Assembly: GCF_000003815.2 (NCBI RefSeq)
Contig: NC_049983.1
Coordinates: 20,054,338-20,118,337, forward strand
Length of the DNA: 64,000 bases
Direction: 5' to 3'
From: Branchiostoma floridae
Lineage: Eukaryota > Chordata > Leptocardii > Amphioxiformes > Branchiostomatidae
The translations under genes were made by a program, and so were the position numbers. The stretch's first letter is position 1, and each line of letters starts with the position of its first letter. This document shows positions 22,381 to 33,230 of this stretch, one piece after another. The notes beneath the pieces were generated by a model that was given only the letters and a program-made list of their open reading frames with translations, did not search any database and had not been told where the DNA came from.

Positions 22381-23290
22381 ATTACCTTCGCCAAGAAGGT
22401 TATATTTTGGGTAGCGTGTGTTTGTATGTATGTGTGTAGAACACCGGCATAACTGGAGAACGCCTGGATGGATTGTATTGATATTTGGTATGTGGGTAGA
22501 TCTTGATAAGACCTGAAAACGATTAGATTTTGGGCCCCCTAGGGCTTGTTACGGTACTGCAGCGGAACTTCCGGGTTTGATATCTCAGGTTCTGGATATG
22601 CTGTGGTCATGATTTTTAAGTGGTAGATAGCTTGTGGGACCGAGAGTAAGAGTAGTATAGATTTGGGCACCCTAGCGGCTTGTTTTGTAACTGCAGGGCA
22701 GGTTTAGTTTCAGACTTTGAAAGGGAATAACTCAAGAAGGGATTGACGAATTGTCATGATTTTTTGTATGTAGATAGCTGAAGTGATGCTTCATATAATT
22801 ACATATTAAATATGCAAATTAGACCCTAATTTGCATAATTAATTAGAAAATTGTCTTAACAGGCTCAGTTCAATTATAGGACCATTGCAACATGTGGCAT
22901 TTGTAAATGAGAAAAAAGAATATTTATATATATTTATTATGCAAAATAAAGACCTAATTTGCATAATTAATGAGAAAATGCTATAATGTCATTGTGGTAA
23001 CTGACAGGAACTTTCGTACTTGTAGCATTTGAAAGTTATGTGCAGGTGAACATCGTCAAACATTAATTATGTAAATGAGGTCCTCATTTGATAAATTATC
23101 AGAAAATGCGATTAAGCCTTATTTCTTAACATAGATTGTGTACGCCTTTTGTTTGGTAAAGGAGATGACCAACTAATATAATTTATGCAAATGAATACCT
23201 AATTTGCATAATTAATGACAAACAGAATCAATACAGCAGTTGTAAAGGGTAGAATCATTTGGCGAAGGTATGGGGTCGTGGAACTCTAGT
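22381..23290. mobile_element. dispersed AT-rich element, best-preserved copy (910 bp)
   Basis: Bounded by ATTACCTTCGCC and GGCGAAGGTATGGGG...CTCTAGT. The mirror position in the gene A arm (about 17000-17030) lacks it, so the insertion postdates the inverted duplication. Carries paired octamers such as ATGCAAAT at 22812-22819 and ATTTGCAT at 22829-22836. No coding frame. Confidence 0.8.
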
Positions 23291-23889
23291 AATGATATAG
23301 ATTGAGTTACTTGAGCTTTGTACATAAATGATATAATCCAGCTAGATGAGAGACGTAAATACTTATGAAGCGATGCTAACAATTATTATAGCTGAGTTAT
23401 GATTTATTCTGTTTATGTACTGACCAACCTTTATGTACTGCGAATTTGTATCCGTATTTCAAATAACAAGAAGTGATAAGAATGATACATACATTTATAA
23501 ACAATAGCTTTGATTGGTCACGGAAGCTGGTTATACGATCGTATACTTGTAGATGTTGTAGATAGGTACATGTAGATACTTTGAACGTAACTGATTGGTA
23601 TAACGTCGCTGTTGTCTCAGACAATGCAATTTGTTTCTTCTTTTTCATGATGGTTTTCGTCTTGATAATGTGACAAATAAAAACTTCTCAGACGGGCCCT
23701 AAACGGGCAATTTGCGACAAAGTGATAGTGTTATAGTTTCTCCATGGAAAAAAAAAAGGAACTTCAACCTGTTGTTTTATTTGTTGATCACAAAGCGGGA
23801 GTACAACAATGACTCATGAAATATCCATGTATCCAGTACATGTGATCACACAGGACCATACCATGTAAAGCTAGAGACAGGAGTCAATT

Positions 23890-23929
23890 ATTACCTTCGC
23901 CTAGACGGTTAAATTTTGGGTAGCGTTTT

Positions 23930-23986
<57 letters not shown>

Positions 23987-24882
23987 TTGTAGAAGACCAC
24001 CATAGCTCAAGGATGCCTGCATGGATTGTATTGATATTCGGTATGTAAGTAGATCTTGATTACACATGGAAACGATTAGATTTTGGGTCCCCTAGAGGCT
24101 TGTTACAGCACTGCAGCGCGACTTCCGGGTTTGATATCTCGAATTCTGGACAAGCTGTGGTCATGATTTTTGTGCACCCTCCCACTCAGGATTGTCTATC
24201 GCGACAAAGCCTAACGATATAGGATAATCAACCCTGAGTGGGAGGGTGAGCTTGTGGGACCGAGAGTAAGTGGTGTAGGTTTGGGCACCCAGCGGCTAGT
24301 TTTGGAACTGCAGGGTAGGTTTAGCGTCAGACTTTGAAATAAAATAACTCAAGAAGGGGTTGACCGATTCTCATGATTTTTGGTATGTAGATAGCATAAG
24401 TGATGCTTCATGTAATTACACGGTAGTTATGAAAATTTGTATCTAATTTGCCTAATTAATTAGGAAATCGTCTAAACACGCTCAGTTCAATTATAGAACC
24501 ATTACAACATGTGATATTTGTAAATGAGAAATAGAAGGATATTTATGGATATATATTGTGCAAAATAATGACCTAATTTGAAGAGAGAAAATGCTATAAT
24601 GCCATTGTGGCAAATGACAGGAACTTCATACTTAGCATTTGGAAGTCATGTACAGGTGAACATCGCTGAACATTAATTATGCAAATAAGGTCCTCAATTG
24701 CATAAACTATCAGAAAATTCGATTAAGCCTTCTTTCTTAACATAGATTGTGTACATCTGATGTTTGGTGAAGGAGATGATTTATGCAAATGAAGACCTTA
24801 TTTGCATAATTGATGACAAACAGAATTAATACAGCAGTTGTAAAGGGTAGAAGGCGAAGGTATGGGGTCGTGGAATTCTAGT
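23890..24882. mobile_element. dispersed AT-rich element just upstream of gene B (993 bp)
   Basis: Same family as 22381-23290. Ends 38 bp before the gene B start codon; genes A and C have continuous sequence (CAGGAGTCAA then TTGTATTTGAATTC) at this place. Contains a (TG)n tract at about 23931-23983 and the 74-bp fold-back at 24175-24248. Confidence 0.85.
24175..24248. repeat. 74-bp fold-back insertion
   Basis: CACCCTCCCACTCAGG at 24175-24190 is the exact reverse complement of 24233-24248. Sister element copies lack the 74 bp, so it is a nested palindromic insertion. Confidence 0.85.
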
Positions 24883-24919
24883 TGTATTTGAATTCTTGTG
24901 TGTTTTGTCCGGTGCAGAA

Positions 24920-25343
24920 ATGGCGGCAGCCGACGAGAAGATCGCTCCGGGCGGAGAGGACAAGCCCGGGGAGGATGTGGACATCAGTAAGCTGAGCTCA
25001 GGGCGTCTGCGGCCTGTGCCCGACGAGCACACGCCAGCTCCCAAACGTCGTGAAAAAAGAAGGGCAGAACTACCCTCTGCCCCTGGAAAAGGCATCGAGA
25101 AAGATCCTAAACTCCGAAGCAAAGCTGTGTATGAGACAAAACTTGGCCCACCCGGTGCCGACAGCGACCCGCACCCTGGTCCACCCGAGCCCCGGTACCT
25201 GCAGATAGGAGACCACATAGTGGAGTGTCCGGAGCACCGAGAGGAGTCTGTTTACGACAAACCTGAGGACGTCCGCGGGTACAAGGAGGAGGGGAATGAC
25301 TACGACACACCCGAGGAAGTAAGCTTTGCTTACAAGGCTAAAG
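24920..25343 (+). CDS. gene B exon 1: cytoplasmic tail
   Basis: 141 residues plus one base; donor AAAG|GTAACG. A second GTAAGC at 25318 also looks like a donor, but gene A lacks it and the downstream phase fits 25343. Confidence 0.87.
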
Positions 25344-26035
25344 GTAACGTAACGTCTTGATACACTTACAAGTAAGGAACAGTTATAACTGCTATAGTCA
25401 ATAGGGCCAGACAGTTACAACGTTTTAGTTGGCATGTATAGATATGAGGTTGCCTAATTCTACTTTAGATTTAAAATAAAGCAACAATAATAACAATGGA
25501 TAAATAATTAGCGTGAACCATGGTTTGGGACACATGTTTAATACTTTCTAGTTTTGGGACCCTTTGGACGTTTCATCTTTAAATGTCATTCATACATTTG
25601 TACTTTCAGATATAACATCATATCATGAGTAACAAATCTTAACGGGTGTAAATGTCCAGACAATGGTGTATATTGATTGCATATACATTAGTGCTTGTAA
25701 CGGGGATCATATTGGGGACCCTGATTTATATGTACTTTTGCTTCTGGCTTCATAGTGGTATGTATTGCGGCCTTCTTTTTTTGTATATTTCTATACATCG
25801 CGTACACATGCATGTAAAGAACATTTTGCATTCCCTATGGAATATCCAGTTTTTTCGTTATATTCCTTTCCGTAAGGATCAGTTCAAGAAATGATATTTT
25901 CCATCACCGTTGGGACATTTTTTTTTTTTGGTTATTGTTGTGGTGCATGCAGAAAGCAACAGTGAATAATTGGAATGTTATGTTATAATTTGAAAACTTG
26001 AAAATGGAGCTGTGTTGTTTTTGATGGGTTCTGTG

Positions 26036-26096
<61 letters not shown>

Positions 26097-29000
26097 TGAG
26101 TCTGTGTGTATGTTTGTTTGTGATTGCGTGTATGTGTGTTTGCGCGCGTGGGTGAGTCGTCTCAGGCCATGGTCTGGATTTCCGGATAGCAGATGGCCAC
26201 TGTGGTCAGGAACAAGTATATTTGGGTGTAATAACAAGTAGTTATCTTTTGTGGTCTGTCTTAGCGCGTGTCGTTGGCATGTGGAACAAGATGACAGCTA
26301 GTACAGTGTTTCTGCCTGCACTGGGCTGTGGCATCTTGGTGATGGCGTCAGTTATCACCGCTTCAGTCCTGGCAACTCATCTCGTACATGAGAAAAAGGT
26401 AGTCCACGTTAAGCTTTGATTTCCAACATACAACAAAAATGGGACTTAGCTCAATTATCGACACCTTTCAGAACTATTTGTCACAGCTGTTCAACAATGT
26501 GGAGTTGCCCTTTATATATACTCATTCAGGACTGATGTTGTTGACACAGGTCTCACTTATGCTTTGTCCACGTATATGTACGAACTATAGTTTCTAGATT
26601 GTCAGCGGCTCCCCAAAATAGTCTTTAACCGGCTTCTTTAATAGCTTTTATTTGACCTACAAACAAAAGTATACGATTCTTCAGGGCTGTAGTAAAGATG
26701 CAGCAGGATTTTCATTACACCTTAAGGAGAAGACAGAACGAATCGATGCAACCTTGTACGCAAAGTTATGCCCCTGATCTTAAATGTTGTTCGTATGGTT
26801 GTAGGATGCACACGATCCGAAGATGCAAGCAGGCATGGTAGCCTCAAAAACATCAAGTCCTGCATCGTTGATGGCATTCTTCAACCATAGCAGCCCTGCT
26901 TCTCTTGTTGCAACATCTCAGCTGGAATCGACAGAGTTATTTGCAAACACCACCGAGACGCTGTCGGTAACCGTCACATTTCTGTCAACTACAGGTAAGC
27001 AATGTTTGGTTTAAATTATTCTAACAACAGGAGGGAAGGAGGGGTATAAAAGAGCGAGTGTGAAACCACTCATTCTGTAGACATTTCAAGTACCAATAGG
27101 CTAAGCATCACTGAGGATGTTTAATATACGGATAAGCCGCAGATACTAAACTATTTGGTACTTTGTTCCACCACAGACATGATTGGATCGTCCATGGCAT
27201 TCTTCAACCATAGCAGTCCTGCTTCTCTTGTTGCAACATCTCAACTGGAATCAACAGAGTTATTTGAAAACACCACCGACACCCCGCCAGTAACCACCAC
27301 ATGCCTGTCAACCACAAGTAATGCCTAGGTTACACATAGCCGAATTTAGCTCCCGAACACCAGCCGACCCTTAGCCGGCTGGTGTTCGGGAGCAGTCTGA
27401 CCACGCCTATTTTTTAGCGCCGAACATGTCCCGAACATGTCGCAACCATCTCCCGACCAGTAAATGACTTACTTCCGACTGTGTCCCGAATGCTAACTAA
27501 CCTATTACCAACCATCCCGACCTCTAGCCGCAGACTGCCGAATCACTCCTAGGAGTCAGCTGACTGATTCCCAACCGATTGCTAACCCTCTTACGACTTG
27601 AAATGGACATAATCGGCGATTTTTTTAAAAAGTAGCCATTTTTATTTCTAAACAAAATAATCCTTTCTTCTATTATCTAAACATCACAAAGAGATCAAAT
27701 TTGGATCACAGATAGCTCTAATATGGTATTTATGGTTCTTTTTGTTTTCGGCTGGATGTCGGTCGTGTGAAGTTCTGGGGTGATTCGCCTGTCACGCCCT
27801 GGTAATAGTCATTTTTCGTGGGATTGAGTTAGCAGAGATTTGTCTACGGGTTTGGGGTGAATCGTTAGTAGGTTGGAAACAAACTGGGAGTATTTAGCAT
27901 TGCTTATGGCTTGGTTAAGCAGTTAAAACTTGACTGCTTAGTTACTCCCGAACACCAGCCGAACACTAGCCGACCATGCCGAACACCAGCCGACCACCAA
28001 CCGACCCATTCCAGACCTGCCGTTCAGAGCCGAATGTTTTGAACATTTCAAAACATTCGGCTGAGGCAGCCGAACACCAGCCGACTCAGCCGAACGCCAG
28101 CCGACTCAGCCGAACGCCAGCCGACTACAGCCGACAAGCTCCCGAATCACTCCTAAACCATAGTCGGGAGAGAGTCGGGAGCCAAATTCGGCTATGTGTA
28201 ACCTAGGCATAAGCAATGTTTGTTTGAGATTCTAAACGCTGATTGGATAATCCTGAACAATGCTAACCAGGACCCTAAAAATGTTGGTTGTCGTTTGGAA
28301 ACTAAAATGAAAACAGGTGTCGTCTGGCAAGGAGAGGGTATAGAAAAGCTAGTGCGACACCGCCGCCTTGTTATTCCGTAGAAGGCGTTGAAAAGGCGTC
28401 AAAACCGTCACGGAAAATAGTAGATTGTCTCTGCTGTCATTTTTGCGAGTTTCAAGTGAATATAACATTAGGTAACCAATGCCAACATAGGCTTCTGCCT
28501 TGTGCATTGGTGCAACGGTAACCATGTTCTGATATCCAAATCCCCTTTAAGGCAGTATACTGCTTTGCGACATTTCAAGTACCCTCGGGCTTTCAGTACG
28601 TCATTGAGTATGTTTGGTATTGCTGAATTGTGTATATTGAGAATATTGGCACACCTATAGACGCACACAGATAGATACACTGATAGACAGTTAATCCGCA
28701 GTTAATAAGGTATTTGGTACTTTGTTTCACTACAGACATGATTGGATGTGTGCAGAAGCCCTGTCAGCATGGAACCTGTGTGAACAAGGATACTGGTTAC
28801 AGCTGCATCTGCTTTCCAGGGTGGACTGGACAAAACTGCCAGCAAGGTGAATTATGTAAACACTCACTCACTCACTCACTGACTCACTGACTCACTCACT
28901 CACTCACTCACTCACTCACTGACTCACTCACTCACTCACTCACTCACTCACTCACTCACTCACTCAATCACTCAATCACTCACTCATTCACTCACTCACT

Positions 29001-29243
29001 CAATCACTCAATCACTCACTCACTCACTCACTCAATCACTCACTCACTCACTCACTCACTCACTCAATCACTCAATCACTCACTCAATCACTCAATCACT
29101 CACTCACTCACTCACTCAATCACTCACTCACTCACTCACTCACTCACTCACTCAATCACTCAATCACTCACTCACTCACTCAATCACTCACTCACTCACT
29201 CACTCACTCAATCACTCAATCACTCACTCACTCACTCACTCAC

Positions 29244-29278
<35 letters not shown>

Positions 29279-31903
29279 CTACCATTCACTCGCTCGATCA
29301 CTTGCTCACTTGTTCCTTGCAGCGAAAGACAACGTGTAACACATGCTACTGTTAGTGACGTCTAGAATGCACTCTAGAATGTACATATAGCATTAATTTA
29401 CCATTTATTGATGAATATGTACTTTTGTTTATGCTGAATGTATGTATTCACTTATTTCCCGTTATCCCACAGACATTAACGAGTGTATGAGGAATCCATG
29501 CCAACATGGACGCTGTATGAACCAAGATGGCGGCTACAAATGCACCTGTGACCCTGGATGGACTGGTCAGAACTGTCAGCTAGGTGAGTTCCTTTAGACT
29601 AGCGGTCCAACTTTAAATGTGGTGTGACTGGAGTGCTTTCAAATACACAACACCTAGCATTATGCATTGTAGATACTTATCAATTTGTTCCATTCTTTGG
29701 TCCTGTCCCTGGTACTGAACCTACATTTACATTGAATACCATTCTACTTCACACAGGTCCTGTTCATGGTACAAAACGAACACTCGCCTTATCCTTGGTG
29801 CTTAACTTATATTTTCATTGATTACCATCTTAGTGACTTCACATTTCTCCTGTCCGTGGAACTGAACCTACATTTACATTGACACTGGTTATTCCCCTAC
29901 TGACATCACACCAGTCCTGTTTCCAGTGCTGAGCTCAATACTAACTTATGTTCCGTTTTTGACACAGACCTGAATGAGTGTGCCTCGAACCCATGCCAAC
30001 ATGGACGGTGTGTGAACAAAGATGGCGGCTTCAAATGTATCTGTGACCCTGGAAGGACTGGACGAAACTGTGAGGAAGGTGAGTTCTTTTTGTATATCAG
30101 TACCATACACCTAATGTTATGTGCTGTAGATGCTAGACAATTTGTTCCATTCTATGATCCTGTCGCTGGTGATGAACGTACATTCATCAACTTCCCACTG
30201 GTCCTGTGCTTGGTGCTGAATTGATCATCCTTATACTGAGTTCACACTATTTTGGCACTTGTGCTGAAGTTGCATAAACAGTGATCAACCCTACTAACTT
30301 CGCAGTGGTCCTATTCCTGGTGCTGAACTCACATTCACACTGATTATCCTCCTCCTAACTTGACTGCGGTCCTGTCCCTGGTGCTGAACTCACATTCATC
30401 AACTTCACACTGGCCCTGTCCTTCGTGCTGAACTCAAATTCACACTGATTATCCTTCTACTATCTTCAAACTGGCCCTGTCCCTGGTGCTGAACTCACAT
30501 TCACACTGATCGCCCCTACTAACTTCAATGTGGTCCTGTCCCTGCTGCTGAACTTATAAACACACTAATTATCTTCCTGGGGACTTCACTCTAGTCCTGT
30601 CCATGGAAATGAGCCTGCATTTACATTAATTATTCTTCTAATTACTTACATTTAGACTGATATTGCCCCTTCTAACTTCATACTGGTTCTGTCCCTTGCA
30701 CGGGACTTCCCTTAACACTGATTATCCTTCAAATGATTCACATTCACACTAGTTATTCCTCTACAGACATCACAAGGGTCCTGTCTCCAGTTCTGAGCAC
30801 AATAATAAATTATGTTCCATTTTGACACAGACCTGAATGAGTGTGCCTCGAACCCATGCCAACATGGACGCTGTGTGAACCAAGATGGCGTCTACAAATG
30901 TACCTGTGTCCCTGGATGGACTGGACAGAACTGTCAGCAAGGTGAGTGTTTTGGTATAGCAGGAAAAGTTTCAACTTTCAACTTTACATTTCAACTTTGT
31001 ATGTCATTAGGTCAATAATCTTAGACTAATAAAGGAAAGAAATGTCGTGTTGTGGACTTAGCCTTCAAGAATATCCTTCATCTCATTCTACTATCGTTTG
31101 TTCCAGCGAAGCCATGCCGTCCTGAGTGGAGTGGATATAAGAGCCACTGCTACAAGCTGATGTCGGACAAAACCAAGTGGGAAAAGGCGAACTCAAAGTG
31201 TAAACAGCAAGGTGCAAATCTGGCCTCTATCACAAGCCGTGAGGAGGCCAACTTCATCAACAGTATCATCGTTGGCGGTGGGTAATACACAAAGCTCATT
31301 ATCATCATAGACTCCAATTAGACTCAAAACTCTGTTCCAACACAAAATTGTATTAAGCTTTTGACCGTCCTTCTGCAGTGGTCGTCAAAATCTAATTGAC
31401 CAAACAATCAACAAATTATGAAGGACAGGATGGATATCCTGTCTCAAGTTAGTCAAATGAAACTGGTCAAAGAAACACTCCCTTTATAAGGCCGGCCGTG
31501 ATATTATTAACAACGAACAAGTGGTTACATTTTTTTTGGCTAGCAGTTGAAACAGCGCACCAGGCTGGTAACCTTTGTTTATGTGTGTAAATTTCGCTTT
31601 TCACGATATTCCAGATATCTAATTGATTTAGATTACAATTAAAGAACATTGAAATGTCCTGGAAGAATATGTTATGATGCCCTGCCTTTACTCCTTTGTA
31701 TGCGTGGACATAAGGCCTCGCCGGTTATCATAACCATCAAAATATATAAAATATATATGATATGATATGATATGATATGATATATATGATATATATGACA
31801 TATATGATATATATGATATATATGATATATATGATATATATGATATATATGATATATATGATATATATGATATATATCATATATATCATATATATCATAT
31901 ATT

Positions 31904-31959
<56 letters not shown>

Positions 31960-33155
31960 AATATCATATATATCAAATATATATCAAATCTGTGCAGGCA
32001 AAATTGTATGAATTCCAGTCAAATCATCTTAGTTAAAGATAATTTTGTCACTTTATGCACGATCCCGTGTAGTGAATAGTGCATGGTAATCATTATGACA
32101 TATTACATAAAGGTTGCAATTTTGTTCAGTGGCCTGTGACAATAGACATGCTTTAATTGATTACAGCTCCTGTTGGAAAATGGGACACTGCTTTAGTCTG
32201 GTTTGGACTGAATCGCAATGCCAAGGACAAAACGTTCCGTCAGTTTACCGATGGGTCAAAGGTCACCTACACGAACTGGGAGCCGGGAGAACCTAACAAC
32301 AATCACCATTTATGGGGATTGTGGGGGCCACAGGACTGCGTCGCTATGTACTCAAAGGTGAGTACTCGAATTTTCTGCGATTACATGTTTAAGGTTTAAT
32401 AGAGTAAAATAATCATGATAATAACTTTAGCAAAAATTTAAGACGATAGATTACAAATGAGTCAAGATATTAAGAAATGATATACAAGAAGAATGAAAGG
32501 CATATGTAAATTAAAGGTGAAAAACCAGCTATTCCAGGGCAGCTATTTGTAGGGTTGAGCTTCTTTTCGGCCTGCAATTGCAGACAACAATTTCGCAGAT
32601 AAACTAGTTTGATGACAAGAAAACATTTCTGTTAGATTTTGGGGATTACTTTTTTCAGGATAGTTATGTGGACTGGAATTTGTCCGAACAGTATTTATAT
32701 GAATCTTCGTCATCAGGCAGTTTTCGTACCTGCCCTTTTCTATTTCTAATGAGCTCTTACTCTCATTTCAGATCAAGTTGATCTTGACTCAAAGTCCGCA
32801 TTATGTAGATAGCTTTCCATAAGGGAATCTGATTCAAGACTTTTATACAATATTAGCGCAGCATTTCATTGTAAACCATTTAATACACTTTTTGGGGTGA
32901 TCGAGTAGAAAACAGTAAAGTAAGGTACAAAAGTCCAACGACTAGAACAGTATGTATTTTGAAAAGTATTTGCTCTGTAATGCGATAAAGTTGACAACGG
33001 TACAGCCAAAATGTATGTTGCTTTATAGTCTGTTTTTTTTCCACCAGGATGGAGATGCCGGCATGTTCTTCCGTGATGAACAGGTGAAAAGGGGACAGTG
33101 GAATGACGATCAGTGTTACCATTGCTTTCCCTTCATTTGCAAGCATCCCAAATGA
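24920..33155 (+). CDS. gene B: type II membrane EGF-C-type lectin receptor
   Basis: Predicted 553-residue paralogue of gene A from exons 24920-25343, 26265-26398, 26805-26994, 28736-28846, 29473-29583, 29968-30078, 30831-30941, 31107-31277, 32167-32357 and 33048-33155, phases consistent throughout. An additional phase-neutral exon, 27177-27317, would add 47 stalk residues (600 in total). Tail (1-141) carries YLQI (93), YDKP (112) and YDTP (128); then membrane helix, stalk, four EGF modules and a lectin domain with EPN and WND. Oddities: the chimeric stalk exon with a transposon in its donor, a dispersed element 38 bp upstream of the ATG, and one extra cysteine near the C-terminus (CYHCF). Sequence suggests an intact gene. 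Ligand and signalling role are inferred from family motifs only. Confidence 0.85.
26039..26092. repeat. (TG)n microsatellite in intron 1 of gene B
   Basis: Pure TG tract about 170 bp upstream of the membrane exon; length differs from the tract in gene C. Confidence 0.95.
26265..26398 (+). CDS. gene B exon 2: transmembrane segment
   Basis: 134 bp, phase 1 to 0, after CTGTCTTAG. Encodes the conserved [19 protein letters not shown] helix and ends HEKK. Confidence 0.88.
26805..26994 (+). CDS. gene B exon 3: Ser/Thr-rich stalk
   Basis: 190 bp, phase 0 to 1, followed by GTAAGC. Keeps the NHS and NTT sequons of gene A exon 3. Confidence 0.86.
27177..27317 (+). CDS. gene B optional chimeric exon: EGF 1 start fused to stalk
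   Basis: 141 bp, phase 1-1, so it can be included or skipped without a frame change. Acceptor and first codons (DMIG) equal those of the EGF 1 exon, then it switches to the second two thirds of the stalk exon ([20 protein letters not shown]). The donor is now AA|GTAATG because a DNA element inserted in it. It reads to a stop (TAG) at the element border if unspliced. Either an alternative stalk exon or a duplication scar. Confidence 0.55.
27322..28209. mobile_element. non-autonomous Harbinger-like element inside a splice donor (888 bp)
   Basis: Inverted ends TGCCTAGGTTACACATAGCC and its complement are flanked by TAA on both sides (27319-27321, 28210-28212), the TWA target type of PIF/Harbinger. 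The interior repeats CGAACACCAGCCGAC many times. Flanks rejoin to GTAAGCAATG, the donor seen after the stalk exon of all three genes. No transposase. Confidence 0.88.
28736..28846 (+). CDS. gene B exon 4: EGF module 1
   Basis: 111 bp, phase 1-1, begins DMIGC with six cysteines. Lacks the DxNEC start, keeps [12 protein letters not shown]. Confidence 0.9.
28861..29300. repeat. (CACT)n microsatellite beside EGF 1 of gene B
   Basis: About 430 bp, the longest of the three orthologous tracts, starting 14 bp past the EGF 1 donor. Confidence 0.97.
29473..29583 (+). CDS. gene B exon 5: calcium-type EGF module 2
   Basis: 111 bp, phase 1-1, begins DINEC, contains [12 protein letters not shown]. Confidence 0.9.
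29968..30078 (+). CDS. gene B exon 6: calcium-type EGF module 3
   Basis: 111 bp, phase 1-1, begins DLNEC; the usual PGWTG is PGRTG here. Confidence 0.9.
30235..30800 (+). repeat. intronic degenerate repeat in gene B (about 62-bp unit)
   Basis: Eight or so diverged units of CACACTGGTCCTGTCCCTGG, GCTGAACTCACATTCACACT and ATTATCCTCCTACTAACTTC. They resemble the stretch that precedes each EGF acceptor (CCGGTCCTGTCTCTAGTGCT). Confidence 0.7.
30831..30941 (+). CDS. gene B exon 7: calcium-type EGF module 4
   Basis: 111 bp, phase 1-1, begins DLNEC, contains [12 protein letters not shown]. Confidence 0.9.
31107..31277 (+). CDS. gene B exon 8: lectin domain part 1
   Basis: 171 bp, phase 1-1, after TTTGTTCCAG. 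Has [15 protein letters not shown] and [12 protein letters not shown]. The donor GTGGGT is chosen over a GTAATA 4 bp later because only the former keeps phase. Confidence 0.87.
31741..31990. repeat. AT microsatellite in gene B intron
   Basis: ATATATG/ATATG tract passing into pure (AT)n. Not present at this size in the matching introns of A and C. Confidence 0.95.
32167..32357 (+). CDS. gene B exon 9: lectin domain part 2 with EPN
   Basis: 191 bp, phase 1 to 0. Contains [26 protein letters not shown] and the cysteine in [10 protein letters not shown]. Two codons longer than in A and C. Confidence 0.9.
33048..33155 (+). CDS. gene B exon 10: lectin domain part 3 with WND, stop
   Basis: Phase 0 start after [19 protein letters not shown] and FICKHPK, then TGA. 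Has an extra cysteine between the two conserved ones. Confidence 0.9.
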   Translation, partial: DGDAGMFFRDEQVKRGQWNDDQCYHCFPFICKHPK

Positions 33156-33224
33156 CACTAATCCAGTCTTACTGTGAGAGAAACAAATACATCCTTGTAT
33201 CTCTAAACATGGCTCTATCTACCG

Positions 33225-33230
33225 AATAAA
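33225..33230 (+). other. polyadenylation signal of gene B
   Basis: AATAAA 70 bp past the stop codon, conserved with genes A and C. Confidence 0.7.

Noticed and set aside
24826-25218. Antisense ORFs opposite exon 1 of the three genes (also 16229-16594 and 48661-49032)
   Set aside because: Mirror image of a GC-rich coding exon; the sense frame has splice phase and motif support.
25316-25322. Alternative donor GTAAGC inside exon 1 of gene B (also in C)
   Set aside because: Gene A has AAAAGC there, and the downstream exon needs phase 1, which only the later donor supplies.
25652-25894. 80-codon hydrophobic ORF in intron 1 of gene B
   Set aside because: The matching stretch in gene C (about 49540-49700) has indels that break the frame, so it is not conserved as protein.
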